Of a stretch of DNA of 64,000 nt, positions 1-8,722 are shown in pieces; the stretch's first letter is position 1, and each line of letters begins with the position of its first letter. Position numbers and translations under genes: made by a program. Origin of the DNA: Leifsonia sp. Root4 (GTDB taxonomy: Bacteria; Actinomycetota; Actinomycetes; Actinomycetales; Microbacteriaceae); contig NZ_LMDN01000002.1 of NCBI RefSeq assembly GCF_001425085.1, positions 741,555-805,554 of the forward strand, given 5' to 3'. The notes under the pieces are model-generated. The model was not told the DNA's origin. It did no database searches and saw nothing but the letters and a program-made list of their open reading frames with translations.

Positions 1-1392
1 GCAGTTGCAACGCCGCGCACTGACTGGGTTGTCATTCGCTCGTGGGTTTCCTGGATTGGCTTCGGAGCCATCGCAATTGCTGTGCTCACCTATGACTCCT
101 CCACCCCATTCCCGGGATACGCAGCATTGCTCCCCGTTGCCGGAACACTTGCAGTTCTTTGGGCTGGCACGCCCGACCACGCCTGGTCGCCCAATGCACT
201 CGTCAGGTTCGGCCCCGTCCAGTGGGTGGGAGACATTTCCTACTCGTTGTACCTCTGGCACTGGCCGCTCATCATCGCTGCACCATTTGTCATAACCGGC
301 GATCTCGGGACGAAATGGAAGATTGTCATCCTCGCCACCAGCGTTCTCCTAGCCTGGGGCACCAAAGTTGTGGTTGAAGACCCCGCGCGTCAAGCTCGCG
401 TGTTCACCTCGCGACTACCTCGATGGACTTTTGTAGCGACGGCAGTTGCAATGTCAGTCATGGTCGGCGGTGTAGCGATCGGCCTGCAAACCGTGAGCGT
501 TGACAAGACCGAATCCCAGACTCTGAGCCAGGAACTACTGAACGACCCGAGCCTCGATTGTCTAGGGGCTTCTGCATACGCAGCTTCTGATGCGCCCTGC
601 TCGGACGAACGCTTGAGCGAGATCCTCGTTCCCAGTCTTGTCGCACTGCGGGCGGACACCGGTGGAGCATATCGCTGCTTCGCCGAGAAGGGACTGGCGA
701 TAGAGGTCTGTAAGTACGGTTCAACACGACCTGACGCAAAGCGCGTGGCCCTCGTCGGAGATTCCCACGCCGCAATGTTGCTCCCTGGCGTCGTCGAACA
801 TCTTGAGGCACAGAATTGGGCTCTCGACACGTACCTCGGCGCCACTTGTGTGTGGGGAAATTTTGGAGACTCGGCCGACTGCGACTACCGGCGCACGTTG
901 CAACACGACATTGAAACCGCGGGACCGTATGATCTGATCCTCACCACCGCTTCCCGCATTGCTAACGGCGAAAGATCTGCCTACGCGAGGACGGGTGACA
1001 AAGATGACCGCGTCGCGGGCTACCAGGCCGCTTGGCGCCCTGTAGTAGCCAACGGCACTCGCATTGTCGTTGTCAGCGATAACCCGTTTCTCGGCAAAGA
1101 AATCCAAGATTGTTGGATCAAAGCAGAAGACAAAACGGCGACACAGAAGTGCGGATTGACCACCGGCGGAGCATATTGGGGGAATGACGCGCTAAAGGAA
1201 GCCGCTCAGACCACCGAAGGCGTGGGCCTCGTCGACACGCAAGATCTCTTCTGCCGCAAGGGTTGGTGCCCCGTCGAGATGGGAGGTGTCCGGGTCTACT
1301 GGGACCAGCAGCACATAACCGCAACATTTAGCAGGACGCTGGCGCCGCATCTAGTCGAACGTATCAACTCGGCCATGAGCTGGGCCGGCTGA
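1..1392 (+). CDS. Acyltransferase-3 / SGNH O-acetyltransferase, C-terminal part (5' end outside window)
   Basis: The frame is open from base 1, so the start lies outside the window; 463 residues are visible. The first ~120 residues are the last transmembrane helices of an acyltransferase-3 (OafA-like) domain, including the family motif YSLYLWHWPLII near residue 82. One more membrane helix follows at about residues 143-162. The rest is an extracytoplasmic SGNH domain with its nucleophile block LVGDSHAAM (~residues 251-259) and a C-terminal catalytic-His segment DQQHITATF. Proteins of this kind move acetyl groups across the membrane and O-acetylate cell-wall or capsular polysaccharide; the substrate cannot be told. 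It belongs with the similar genes at 4318-6474 and 19519-21648. It looks less GC-rich than the metabolic genes further right, as is common in surface-polysaccharide loci. Confidence 0.88.
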   Translation, partial: AVATPRTDWVVIRSWVSWIGFGAIAIAVLTYDSSTPFPGYAALLPVAGTLAVLWAGTPDHAWSPNALVRFGPVQWVGDISYSLYLWHWPLIIAAPFVITGDLGTKWKIVILATSVLLAWGTKVVVEDPARQARVFTSRLPRWTFVATAVAMSVMVGGVAIGLQTVSVDKTESQTLSQELLNDPSLDCLGASAYAASDAPCSDERLSEILVPSLVALRADTGGAYRCFAEKGLAIEVCKYGSTRPDAKRVALVGDSHAAMLLPGVVEHLEAQNWALDTYLGATCVWGNFGDSADCDYRRTLQHDIETAGPYDLILTTASRIANGERSAYARTGDKDDRVAGYQAAWRPVVANGTRIVVVSDNPFLGKEIQDCWIKAEDKTATQKCGLTTGGAYWGNDALKEAAQTTEGVGLVDTQDLFCRKGWCPVEMGGVRVYWDQQHITATFSRTLAPHLVERINSAMSWAG

Positions 1393-1773
1393 CGACAATG
1401 CCGGAGGTTACTCAACTAACGGTTCGCTGAACCGTCTCAACAGTCTTGCGGCCCTCGGTTGGCGGCGACTCCGGTCAGGCGGAATCCTTGTTCATCGAGG
1501 CGGGGAAACCTGTCGGAGCGGTCGTATCGGTGAAGCGGACCGAAGAGCGCTGGTAGCCGGCACCGGAATCGTGGATCATCACCACACGCGTTGGTAGCTC
1601 GACCGGTCGCGGCACCCTTGCTCCAGGAGCGCAGGCAGCCAATCGGCGCGAATGCGCGCGGTTGAATGGCGAACGCAACGTTGATGAACTCGGCTCACAC
1701 CAGAGCATCCGCTCGATGGGATGACGGCCGGCGACAGGCCACCCCAATACAAGTTATCGGCCATACTCGATAG
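1393..1773. other. 381-bp gap without a convincing gene
   Basis: This lies between two acyltransferase genes. Short open frames exist on both strands, the longest on the minus strand at 1475-1747 (90 codons), but none has a ribosome-binding site or a product I recognise. It may be the remains of a gene lost during rearrangement of the polysaccharide locus, or simply a spacer with the promoter of the next gene. No hairpin or dispersed repeat of the families seen elsewhere is present. Confidence 0.5.
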
Positions 1774-2907
1774 GTGCGTTTTCATTTGCGGGGCGGCCTG
1801 GCCCCAGTCACTTCTGAATCTCAACCCAACCGTATGGGCTGGGTGGATGTGGCGCGCGCAGTAGCCGTGCTTGCGATTGTGCTCATGCATTTCCAGATTT
1901 GGGTGATCGCCCCATACGTTGGGCACAGTTTGGATGTGACGATCTGGACGAAATTCATAGAGCAGCTCAACGCGTTTCATCTCCCCCTACTCTTCGTACT
2001 TTCGGGTTTCCTGGTGGCAGATCGAGTGCGCTCCGGTTTCTCCGACCGTCGCACCCTTGTTTCTGCAGCGCGCTCGTACTACCTGTACGTGGTCTGGCTC
2101 GCTATCTACTGGCTCATGTCCATGAGCCTCGAGACGCGGACACCGATGGGAGTCCCCGACGTGGGGAGTTTCATCTCACAGCTTGTGCTGCCGCGCTCGA
2201 TCCTCTGGTTCGTGCTTGCACTCGCGGTCTACGTGCTTGTTTTTTCAGCTCTCTCCCGATTCCCCGCTGCACTCATGCTGCCTGCATCGGCTCTTCTCAC
2301 GTTGTCGACCGTTTGGATGCCCGGGGTCGAAGGTGCCGACCTCTACCGTCGTGTGGTCTACTACGCCTTCTTTTTTGGGATCGGTGTCTACCTGAAACCG
2401 GCGCTCCTCAAATTCACCTCGGGCCCAATGGCGCGAAAGCTGCTTCTTACGCTCAGCATCTACATCATCCTTTTTGTGGTCAGCGAAACACTGCCGCTCT
2501 CTGGGCAACTCGTTCGAGCTGGGCTTCGACTCGCGAGAGAAACGGGGGCAACTTTCGCAGTCATCGCCATCGTTGTGCTGCTTTGTCGAGTAAGTTTTGT
2601 GGCCCGACCTCTGGCATCGATCGGCCGGCAGACACTGCCGATCTACGTATTACACCTGCCGGCAATCTGGGTCTTCCTTGCCTATCCCAACTGGGAAGGC
2701 GTTTTCCAGAGTGCAGCCGTTCGTGCGCTCATGCCGTTCCTCGCAGTGGTCGTGATCGTCAGCGCCACGCTCCTAATCCATAAGGCAGTCATCCGAACCC
2801 CCGCTCGAGTACTTTTCGAGATGCCTTCTGCGTGGGCAGATCGGATTCTGCGCAAGGGCCCTCGTCGTATCGAAGCCGTACAGGCAGCGGCCCCAGATCG
2901 CCTTTGA
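1774..2907 (+). CDS. Acyltransferase family (OpgC/acyltransferase-3-like) integral membrane protein
   Basis: 377 residues from GTG 1774; ATG 1834 (protein starting MGWVDVARAVAV) is an equally plausible start and fits the usual family N-terminus. There are about ten hydrophobic segments. The first carries the typical D-x-A-R-A catalytic-His region (VDVARAVAVLAIVLMHF), followed by HLPLLFVLSGFLVADRV and, near the end, LPIYVLHLPAIWVF. It has no SGNH domain, so it resembles stand-alone acyltransferases that acetylate or succinylate glycans. The final ~30 residues are basic and cytoplasmic. It stands alone between a 381-bp gap and a broken IS3 element. Donor and acceptor are unknown. Confidence 0.8.
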   Translation: MRFHLRGGLAPVTSESQPNRMGWVDVARAVAVLAIVLMHFQIWVIAPYVGHSLDVTIWTKFIEQLNAFHLPLLFVLSGFLVADRVRSGFSDRRTLVSAARSYYLYVVWLAIYWLMSMSLETRTPMGVPDVGSFISQLVLPRSILWFVLALAVYVLVFSALSRFPAALMLPASALLTLSTVWMPGVEGADLYRRVVYYAFFFGIGVYLKPALLKFTSGPMARKLLLTLSIYIILFVVSETLPLSGQLVRAGLRLARETGATFAVIAIVVLLCRVSFVARPLASIGRQTLPIYVLHLPAIWVFLAYPNWEGVFQSAAVRALMPFLAVVVIVSATLLIHKAVIRTPARVLFEMPSAWADRILRKGPRRIEAVQAAAPDRL

Positions 2908-3048
2908 CGCATACCATCAGGGGTTTCGTGCTCCGAATGGACCAGTTTGGTTCTGCGCATTGGGCTCCCGGTGCCCAACTTGTAGGTGCCGCAGACCCGG
3001 CATCCGGGGACTGCTGTCGGTTTAGTTGACTCGTCTTGTGTGTAGTTT

Positions 3049-3954
3049 CTATGCCGCGTGTGCGGCTGGTTTGATCGTCTCAAACTCGATCGGGGTGAGC
3101 CGCGAGGCCGCGTTGACGGCGGCGCCGGTGGTAGGCGCGCTCAATCCAGGTGACGATCTCCAGGCGTAGCTCCTGTCGGCTGCGCCAACTCTTCGTGTTC
3201 AGCACGTTCTTCTGCAGTAGGGCGAAGAACGATTCCATCGCGGCGTTGTCGCCGCAGGCCCCGCCCCGGCCCATGGCCCCGGTGATGTCCTCCTGGCGCA
3301 GCAACTCCACGAACTTTCGCGATCGGAATTGCGACCCGCGGTCCGAGCGCAGCACGGTGTGGGCGGTGGCCCGCAGTGCGACCGCGTTCCGGAGCGAAGA
3401 CACTGCGAGTTCCACGGTCATCCTGGAGTCGATCGAGTAGCCCACGATCCGGTTCGACCAGAGGTCCTTGGTCGCGCAGAGGTTAAGCTTGCCCCATCGG
3501 GCCAGTGCTCGGTGATGTCGGTCAGCCAGACCTGGTTCGGGCGTTCCGCTGTGAAGGCGCGTTGCACGAGGTCGTCATGCATCGGCGGCCCCGCTTTGCA
3601 GTTCTGGCCACGCTTCTTGTCAAACGAGGACCAGATCTTCTGCTCCGAGCACAACCGCCACACACGCCGCTCGAACACGGCGATGCGGGACTCGGCCTCG
3701 ATCTTATCGGCGATGAACCGGTAGCCAATGCCGGCCTCGACCTCGTGGATATCGATCGCGGCGTTGATGAGGTGGGCGTTGTCCCAGTCGCGTTGGGAGA
3801 CCGGGTCGGCTCGCCACTCATAGAAAGCCTTTTTAGAGATGCCCAACACCCGGCAAGCCACCGCGACCGGGATTCGGTCATCGGCCATCGGCCATGGGCC
3901 ATGGGCCATGGGCCATGGGCCATGGGCCAAATCTTGAACCAGGGGGAACATCAT
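3049..3954 (-). pseudogene. IS3-family transposase OrfB (DDE, rve domain), frameshifted
   Basis: Three frames together rebuild a typical OrfB. The N-terminal part reads MMFPLVQDLA, then a repeat-encoded insertion, then IPVAVACRVLGISKKAFYEW and on to WLTDITEHWPDG. A frameshift at the C-run 3492-3495 leads into GKLNLCATKDLWSNRIVGYS and the catalytic core with LRSDRGSQFRS and DNAAMESFF. A second shift near 3098-3110 leads to RLTPIEFETIKPAAHAA and a TAG at 3049-3051. The catalytic D and E positions are still readable, so decay is recent. The HGPWPMA repeats at the N-terminus are encoded by a GGCCATG tandem array that is not part of the normal transposase. Confidence 0.88.
3883..3928. repeat. Heptanucleotide tandem repeat (GGCCATG)n
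   Basis: Five perfect adjacent GGCCATG units occupy 3890-3924, with a near-perfect unit (GGCCATC, 3883-3889) on the left and a partial unit on the right. The array lies inside the IS3 orfB, just after its start. Because 7 is not a multiple of 3, loss or gain of one unit would change the reading frame. Confidence 0.93.
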
Positions 3955-4184
3955 TTGGGGAGCGACGCCTGCGCCAGGTATGCCGCCGCCCGGCGCAGGA
4001 TCTCGTTCTCCTGCTCGAGGCGGCGGTTCCTCTTCTTCGCCTCGCCCAACTCGGCAGCGTCAGCCTGGGTGGCACCGGGACGGTTGCCGTCCTCAACATT
4101 GGCCAGCTTCAGCCAGCATTACAGACAGGACTCGGAAATCCCGAAGTCTTTTGCGACCTGGGCAATGCGGGCATCGTGAGAGCC
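3951..4184 (-). pseudogene. IS3-family transposase OrfA (HTH) fragment with internal stop
   Basis: The minus-strand translation reads ARIAQVAKDFGISESCL, then a TAA at 4119-4121, then CWLKLANVEDGNRPGATQ and a leucine-zipper-like region ending EILRRAAAYLAQASLPK. This is the helix-turn-helix and coiled-coil of an IS3 OrfA. The first ~20 codons expected in the family are missing upstream of about 4184. The internal stop and missing start mean no functional OrfA can be made. Confidence 0.85.
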
Positions 4185-4317
4185 GAAATCCCCACAAGTC
4201 AGGAGTCAGGTAATCCGACAGCACTCCGCCGCACGGCCGAATATGCGCGCCTCGTACCGTATAGACCCCAAGCGTTGCAGCGTCAACAATCGGAGCTACG
4301 ACCAGTCCTACGGCGAG

Positions 4318-6474
4318 CTACTTTGAGGGCATGGTATCTATTAGAGCGGCTACTGCGTCGCCGAGATACGGGGACAGCGTCAGCGCAAATGTGTGCGTCA
4401 AATGGTTGTTATCAAAGTACGCAAGCACGCCGCCGATCACGCTGTGACAGGTGGTCGCGCCACAGAAATAATTCGACAAGTCGATCGTGTCTACTTCTTC
4501 GGGGCTGAGGTCAATCGCCCGGTCCATCGCTCCCTGCGCATCGACCTCACCTCGATCAAAATTGCAGGGGTCAGCATCTGTCTTTGAAGCGGCTACACAA
4601 TCCGGTGCCTTCATTCCGTTCGGCAGGCTGGGCACATCGCGAACTATCGCGACATTGACTCCAGCTTGCTCGATTTCGGTCAAGTATGCGGAGACCTCAT
4701 CGGCGCTTACTTCAACGAACGCGTCTTTCTGACTCGAACTGTACTGGCTCGTGCGATTACTCAGCAGTACCAGGTCCAGGGCTTTGTTTGTCTTCAGCGC
4801 AGCCTTTACGTTTTGAGACCATTCGATGCATCCCTTCACGTTGCCAAGGGTGTCTTCGCGTTGGTTCGGAGTCTCAGACACCCCTGGGCAAGCGCCTCGA
4901 ACATACGTCACGATTTTCCACCCGTGCTCCGAGGCATAGGGTTCGAGAGACTCTGCAATTCGCACCGCGTGAGAGTCCCCAACGACTGCGATAGTACGGG
5001 ACGGGTTAGCTACTTCTCCGAGCTCGCACGAAAAGGCTTCGCCTATTGCGGACAACGCCGGACCGTAGCAGGGTCGGCCACCCTGTCTTTTCTTCGTAAG
5101 CTGCCCCTGATCTGCAGCAAAGAACGCGGTATCAAAGCCTTCCGGAACTGAAAAAGGATCTGCACAGGTATCAGGGTTTGCCATCGCAGACGCACCGTAG
5201 CAAGGTCCGGCATCCTTGATCATGGCCAGCACCTCGGCCGCCGCCGCCTGATTGGACCGGTCCACCCCTACCCAGCCAATCGAGGCCAAAACGACTGTCA
5301 TCGCCATTCCTGCGGCAGCGAAACTATAGGTGCGACGCCGCTGAACTGCCCAAAATGTCCCCGTTCGAATTGGATCTTCGACGAGGCGCTTGGTCGCCCA
5401 GGCCAGCGCGATAGACAGCCCGATAATCAACACTCCTCCGAGTAATCCTGGCGAAGCCCCGCGCAAGATCGGATAGATCACAATCAGCGGCCAGTGCCAG
5501 AGGTAGATCCCGTAAGAGAGCTCACCGACCAGCTGAATCGGCGCGAATCGTGCAACGAACGTCGGCGACCAGGAATGCTCAATGTTTCCCGCCCAAATCA
5601 CAAGGACAGTACCCAAAACCGGAACCAGCGCAATGTACCCAGGGAATGCCATGTCGCCGCGGAAAATAAAGGCGGCAGACGCGATCGCGACAATCCCAAC
5701 CCAGCTTGCGCTCATCCGCAAAAGGATCCCTGCACGCTCGCTGAGCCGACCCGGCAACAGCGCCGGGACAAACGCGAGCAATCCGCCAGCAGCAAACTCC
5801 CACGCACGCGTCGTCGTAATGAAGTACGCCGAGGACTGACTACGAGCAGTCTCGCTGATCGAAAAGGCGAGCGACGCTACGAACACCAACGTGAGCACGA
5901 TCAGCATGGCCCGTGTGCGCACAGCGGGGATTTCGCCACCCCCGGATCCTCGCCGGCGATTGAGCAGAGCGGTGACACCGATGGTCGCGACAAGTAGGAG
6001 TGGCCAAACAATGTAGAACTGTTCTTCAACCGACAGCGACCAGTAGTGCTGAACAATTGAGGGCTGGTTGGCTGCCCCCAAATAGTCAGTGGCGTTGAAA
6101 GCCAAGAGCCAGTTCAAGCCATAGAGCGCACTCGCGCCAATCTCTTGAAACGTCTGCTGCCAGACGGAACGCGGAAGCCAGATCACTGTCGCTACGAGGC
6201 AGGCGGCGAGCACAGTTGTCGCCGCCGGGAGCAACCGCCGAAGACGGCGAGCCCAGAATTGAGAGAGGCTAATCCGACCTGTCCGGTCGACTTCCCGAAG
6301 GAGGTGCGCGGTGATCAAGAATCCAGAGATAACGAAGAAGACATCGACACCGACGAATCCCCCTGACAAATTCTTGGGCCAGAGGTGGTAGATCACAACG
6401 ATGATGACCGCGACAGCACGCAACGCCTGAATTTCCGGGCGCAGATTGACTACCCGACGCGATCCCGTCAACAT
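4318..6474 (-). CDS. Acyltransferase-3 / SGNH O-acetyltransferase (OafA-like)
   Basis: 718 residues. The N-terminal half (about residues 10-400) is the ten-helix acyltransferase-3 domain, opening with RPEIQALRAVAVIIVVIYHL, then VDVFFVISGFLIT, FWARRLRRLLPA, YWSLSVEEQFYIVWPLL and YGIYLWHWPLIVI. A further helix (~400-420) leads to an extracytoplasmic SGNH esterase/acetyltransferase domain with VVGDSHAVR, an Asn/Gly block region and the terminal NNHLTHTF His motif. The role is predicted O-acetylation of a secreted or wall polysaccharide. It has the same architecture as the proteins at the left edge and at 19519-21648. Upstream it faces the ugd gene across ~100 bp on the same strand. Confidence 0.93.
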   Translation of the reverse strand: MLTGSRRVVNLRPEIQALRAVAVIIVVIYHLWPKNLSGGFVGVDVFFVISGFLITAHLLREVDRTGRISLSQFWARRLRRLLPAATTVLAACLVATVIWLPRSVWQQTFQEIGASALYGLNWLLAFNATDYLGAANQPSIVQHYWSLSVEEQFYIVWPLLLVATIGVTALLNRRRGSGGGEIPAVRTRAMLIVLTLVFVASLAFSISETARSQSSAYFITTTRAWEFAAGGLLAFVPALLPGRLSERAGILLRMSASWVGIVAIASAAFIFRGDMAFPGYIALVPVLGTVLVIWAGNIEHSWSPTFVARFAPIQLVGELSYGIYLWHWPLIVIYPILRGASPGLLGGVLIIGLSIALAWATKRLVEDPIRTGTFWAVQRRRTYSFAAAGMAMTVVLASIGWVGVDRSNQAAAAEVLAMIKDAGPCYGASAMANPDTCADPFSVPEGFDTAFFAADQGQLTKKRQGGRPCYGPALSAIGEAFSCELGEVANPSRTIAVVGDSHAVRIAESLEPYASEHGWKIVTYVRGACPGVSETPNQREDTLGNVKGCIEWSQNVKAALKTNKALDLVLLSNRTSQYSSSQKDAFVEVSADEVSAYLTEIEQAGVNVAIVRDVPSLPNGMKAPDCVAASKTDADPCNFDRGEVDAQGAMDRAIDLSPEEVDTIDLSNYFCGATTCHSVIGGVLAYFDNNHLTHTFALTLSPYLGDAVAALIDTMPSK

Positions 6475-6576
6475 TTTCCCCCAATGAGCCCTATTTGAGG
6501 ACCCGGTCTTCAGTTAGTGACGCTTTCACGTCCATCCATACGTCTTTGAAGTCTCCAGGCGCATGCTACAGGCGCA

Positions 6577-7878
6577 TCAGGGGCGCCCCATGCCCCTGTA
6601 GGTCCAGCCTGCGGCGCGCCAGGCCGCGGCATCCAGCGCGTTCCGCCCGTCGATGATGGTTCGCCCAATCGCCAGCGAAGCGACGCGGGCTGGGTCGAGT
6701 TCACGGAACTGCTTCCACTCGGTGGCCAGCATGACCAACTCAGCGCCGTCGAGAGCCTCGTCGATTGACTCCGTGTAGTCGAGTTGGGGGTGGCGCATGC
6801 GCGCGTTCTCGATGCCCTGTGGGTCGGTGGAGATGACGTGGGCGCCCAGACCCTTCAGCTGTACCGCGATGTCGAGTGCTGGGGAGTCACGCACGTCGTC
6901 GGAGTTCGGCTTGAAGGTCACGCCGAGCACGGCAATGCGCTTGTTATAGACAGACCCGTCGAGCGCCTCGACAGCCAGGTCGACCGCGCGCTGACGGCGA
7001 CGCAGGTTGATGGCGTCGACCTCCTTGAGGAAGGCCACCGATTCGCCGCGGCCGAGCTCCTCGGCGCGGGCGGTGAAAGCCCGGATGTCCTTGGGCAGGC
7101 AGCCGCCGCCGAAGCCGACACCGGCATTCAGGAAGCGACGACCGATGCGCGCATCGTGACCGATCGCATCCGCGAGCTGGCTCACGTCGGCACCGGTCAC
7201 CTCGGCGATCTCAGCCATCGCGTTGATGAAGGAGATCTTCGTGGCGAGGAAGGCATTGGCCGACACCTTGACCAGTTCGGCTGTCGCGTAGTCGGTGATG
7301 ATGCGCGGGGTTCCCGTGGCGAGGGTCGTGGCGTAGACCTCATCTAGAACGGCCGCCGCCCGCTCGTCGGCGACTCCATAAACGAGGCGGTCGGGCTCGA
7401 TCGTATCTTTCACCGCGAAGCCTTCGCGCAAGAACTCGGGGTTCCAGGCGAGTGTCGCGCCGGTGCCGCTGTCGGCGATCAGCTGCGCCAGGCGGGCGGC
7501 GGTGCCCACCGGCACGGTGCTCTTGCCCACGACGAGGTCACCGGGCTTGAGGAATGGGAGGAGTCCCGCGATCGCCGCATCGACGTAGCTCATGTCAGCC
7601 GCGTGGCTGTCGCGCATCTGCGGCGTACCGACCGCGACGAAGTGCACCGTGGCTTCGGCGACGTCCGCCATGTCCGTGCTGAAGCGCAGACGGCCGCTCG
7701 CGCCCGCCGAGGCAAGAATTTCGGGCAGGCCGGGCTCGAAGAAAGAGGGCTTGCCAGCGGCCAGCTGGGTGATCTTGGCTGCGTCGACGTCGATGCCGAC
7801 GACGTCATGGCCGAGTTCGGCCATCGCCGAGGCGTGCACGGCGCCGAGGTAACCGCATCCAATAACAGACAGCTTCAC
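6577..7878 (-). CDS. ugd: UDP-glucose 6-dehydrogenase
   Basis: 433 residues. Oxidises UDP-glucose to UDP-glucuronate with two NAD+, supplying uronic acid for exopolysaccharide. The Rossmann motif GCGYLG is at residues 7-12; the middle domain contains GKSTVPVGTA and NPEFLREGFA; the catalytic thiol is Cys260 in GFGGGCLPKD; the C-terminal UDP-binding domain carries AVLGVTFKPNSDDVRDSP. I chose GTG 7878 because a GGGGAGAG ribosome-binding site precedes it at good distance and the protein then begins VKLSVIGCGYLG like its relatives; the frame continues 14 codons upstream without support. Full family length. Its place beside O-acetyltransferases supports a polysaccharide role. Confidence 0.95.
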   Translation of the reverse strand: MKLSVIGCGYLGAVHASAMAELGHDVVGIDVDAAKITQLAAGKPSFFEPGLPEILASAGASGRLRFSTDMADVAEATVHFVAVGTPQMRDSHAADMSYVDAAIAGLLPFLKPGDLVVGKSTVPVGTAARLAQLIADSGTGATLAWNPEFLREGFAVKDTIEPDRLVYGVADERAAAVLDEVYATTLATGTPRIITDYATAELVKVSANAFLATKISFINAMAEIAEVTGADVSQLADAIGHDARIGRRFLNAGVGFGGGCLPKDIRAFTARAEELGRGESVAFLKEVDAINLRRRQRAVDLAVEALDGSVYNKRIAVLGVTFKPNSDDVRDSPALDIAVQLKGLGAHVISTDPQGIENARMRHPQLDYTESIDEALDGAELVMLATEWKQFRELDPARVASLAIGRTIIDGRNALDAAAWRAAGWTYRGMGRP

Positions 7879-8003
7879 GAAGCCACTCTCCCCTAGTTTG
7901 CATCGGGGCAGTGTGACCACCCGTCGCGCCGGCTGCGCCGACGAAGTTCAGTATCAATCATCCCTGCCCGCGGCGGCTGGACGAAATCCACGCCGGTGCA
8001 GGC

Positions 8004-8513
8004 TCAGTAGCGCGGCATCACCACTGGGCGGGCTTGCTGCGCCTGCCAGAGCGCCCGGGCGATCACCTTCTCGTCACGGGCGTTGACGATGGCACGCAGA
8101 ACCATCGCGAGGAGCGTGCCGAAGAGGCCACCGATCGTGTTCGCGAAGACGTCGCTCGCCGTGGCGAAACGCGACTCGAGCAGGCCGGCCTGGGTCATCT
8201 CGATCGCAATGGAGATCGCCGGGGAGGCGAGCAGGGCGAGCCACCAGATTCGGGCGGGCAGAGCCAGGCCGAGCAGGAAGCCGAGCGGAATGAACATCGC
8301 GATGTTCGCCGTGAATTCGAGCTTGTTGTAGCCGAACCACTCGGGAACGCCGTTGCGGTGCAGCACGCCGAGGAGCTTGTCGATGGAGGATTCGAAGCCC
8401 TGGTCGAGCGGGGTCGGTGACAGCGTCATGGCGGCGACGACGCCCGCGTATGCCAGAAGCAGCAACAGGGAGATGTTGCGGCGCACATGGCTGGGTGGTG
8501 GTTGCTGGCTCAT
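8004..8513 (-). CDS. VanZ-like family membrane protein
   Basis: 169 residues with four to five membrane helices, starting at ATG 8513 after a GAGGGG ribosome-binding site. VanZ-family features are the early LSPTPLDQGF segment, NIAMFIPLGFLLGLALP and the polar ISIAIEMTQAGLLESRFATASDVFANTIGGLFG stretch (shown here in two joined parts of the family signature, residues ~105-140). VanZ homologues confer low-level teicoplanin resistance in enterococci, but in actinobacteria they are mostly uncharacterised envelope proteins. An open frame continues upstream to 8840 but runs through repeat sequence and has no start signal. Confidence 0.85.
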   Translation of the reverse strand: MSQQPPPSHVRRNISLLLLLAYAGVVAAMTLSPTPLDQGFESSIDKLLGVLHRNGVPEWFGYNKLEFTANIAMFIPLGFLLGLALPARIWWLALLASPAISIAIEMTQAGLLESRFATASDVFANTIGGLFGTLLAMVLRAIVNARDEKVIARALWQAQQARPVVMPRY

Positions 8514-8627
8514 CGGCTGCGCCCCTCGTTTGCCGGTCAGGTCAGAGTGCAACCGTAGGCGACCGGGCTGGGCGTTTGCAAAAGCCGCTGGGTTGAGGTG
8601 CCCGGCGGCACACTCGGCTTCGATCGC

Positions 8628-8666
8628 GGCCTCGTTCCTCGGCTGCTCCCTCGAGCCAGCGTGGGT
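8628..8666. repeat. Dispersed palindromic repeat, family B (single arm)
   Basis: This 39-bp stretch begins GCCTCGTTCCTCGGCTGCTC and continues through CCTCGAGCCAGCGTG. The same sequence occurs, directly or inverted, near 18308-18345, 18374-18405 and 46045-46075. Here only one arm is present. Confidence 0.85.
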
Positions 8667-8675
8667 TTCCGCGGC

Positions 8676-8712
8676 TGCGCGTGCGCGTGCGCGCGTGGTG
8701 CGCGTGCGCGTG
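8676..8712. repeat. Alternating purine-pyrimidine tract (GC/GT dinucleotides)
   Basis: Two adjoining runs of strictly alternating purine and pyrimidine (8676-8697 and 8698-8712), almost all GC and GT steps. Such tracts can adopt Z-DNA under negative supercoiling. It lies between the VanZ-like gene and the end of the downstream sugar operon. Confidence 0.7.
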
Positions 8713-8722
8713 ACGGTGCGGG

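Larger units (their letters stand above)
3049..4184 (-). mobile_element. Degenerate IS3-family insertion sequence (orfA + orfB remnants)
   Basis: The minus strand carries an orfA fragment and an orfB in the usual IS3 order, with orfB starting in an ATGA overlap with the orfA stop (3951-3954). The copy is dead: orfA lacks its 5' part and has an internal TAA, and orfB has at least two frameshifts plus an expanded 7-bp repeat array. I could not identify terminal inverted repeats, so the outer limits given are those of recognisable coding sequence. It sits between two acyltransferase genes of the polysaccharide region. Confidence 0.85.

Noticed and set aside
1475..1747. Possible small minus-strand gene in the first gap
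   Set aside because: It has no ribosome-binding site or recognisable product, and composition does not favour coding.
8004..8513. VanZ-like protein as evidence of glycopeptide resistance
   Set aside because: No vanHAX or regulator is present, and the family is widespread without that role.
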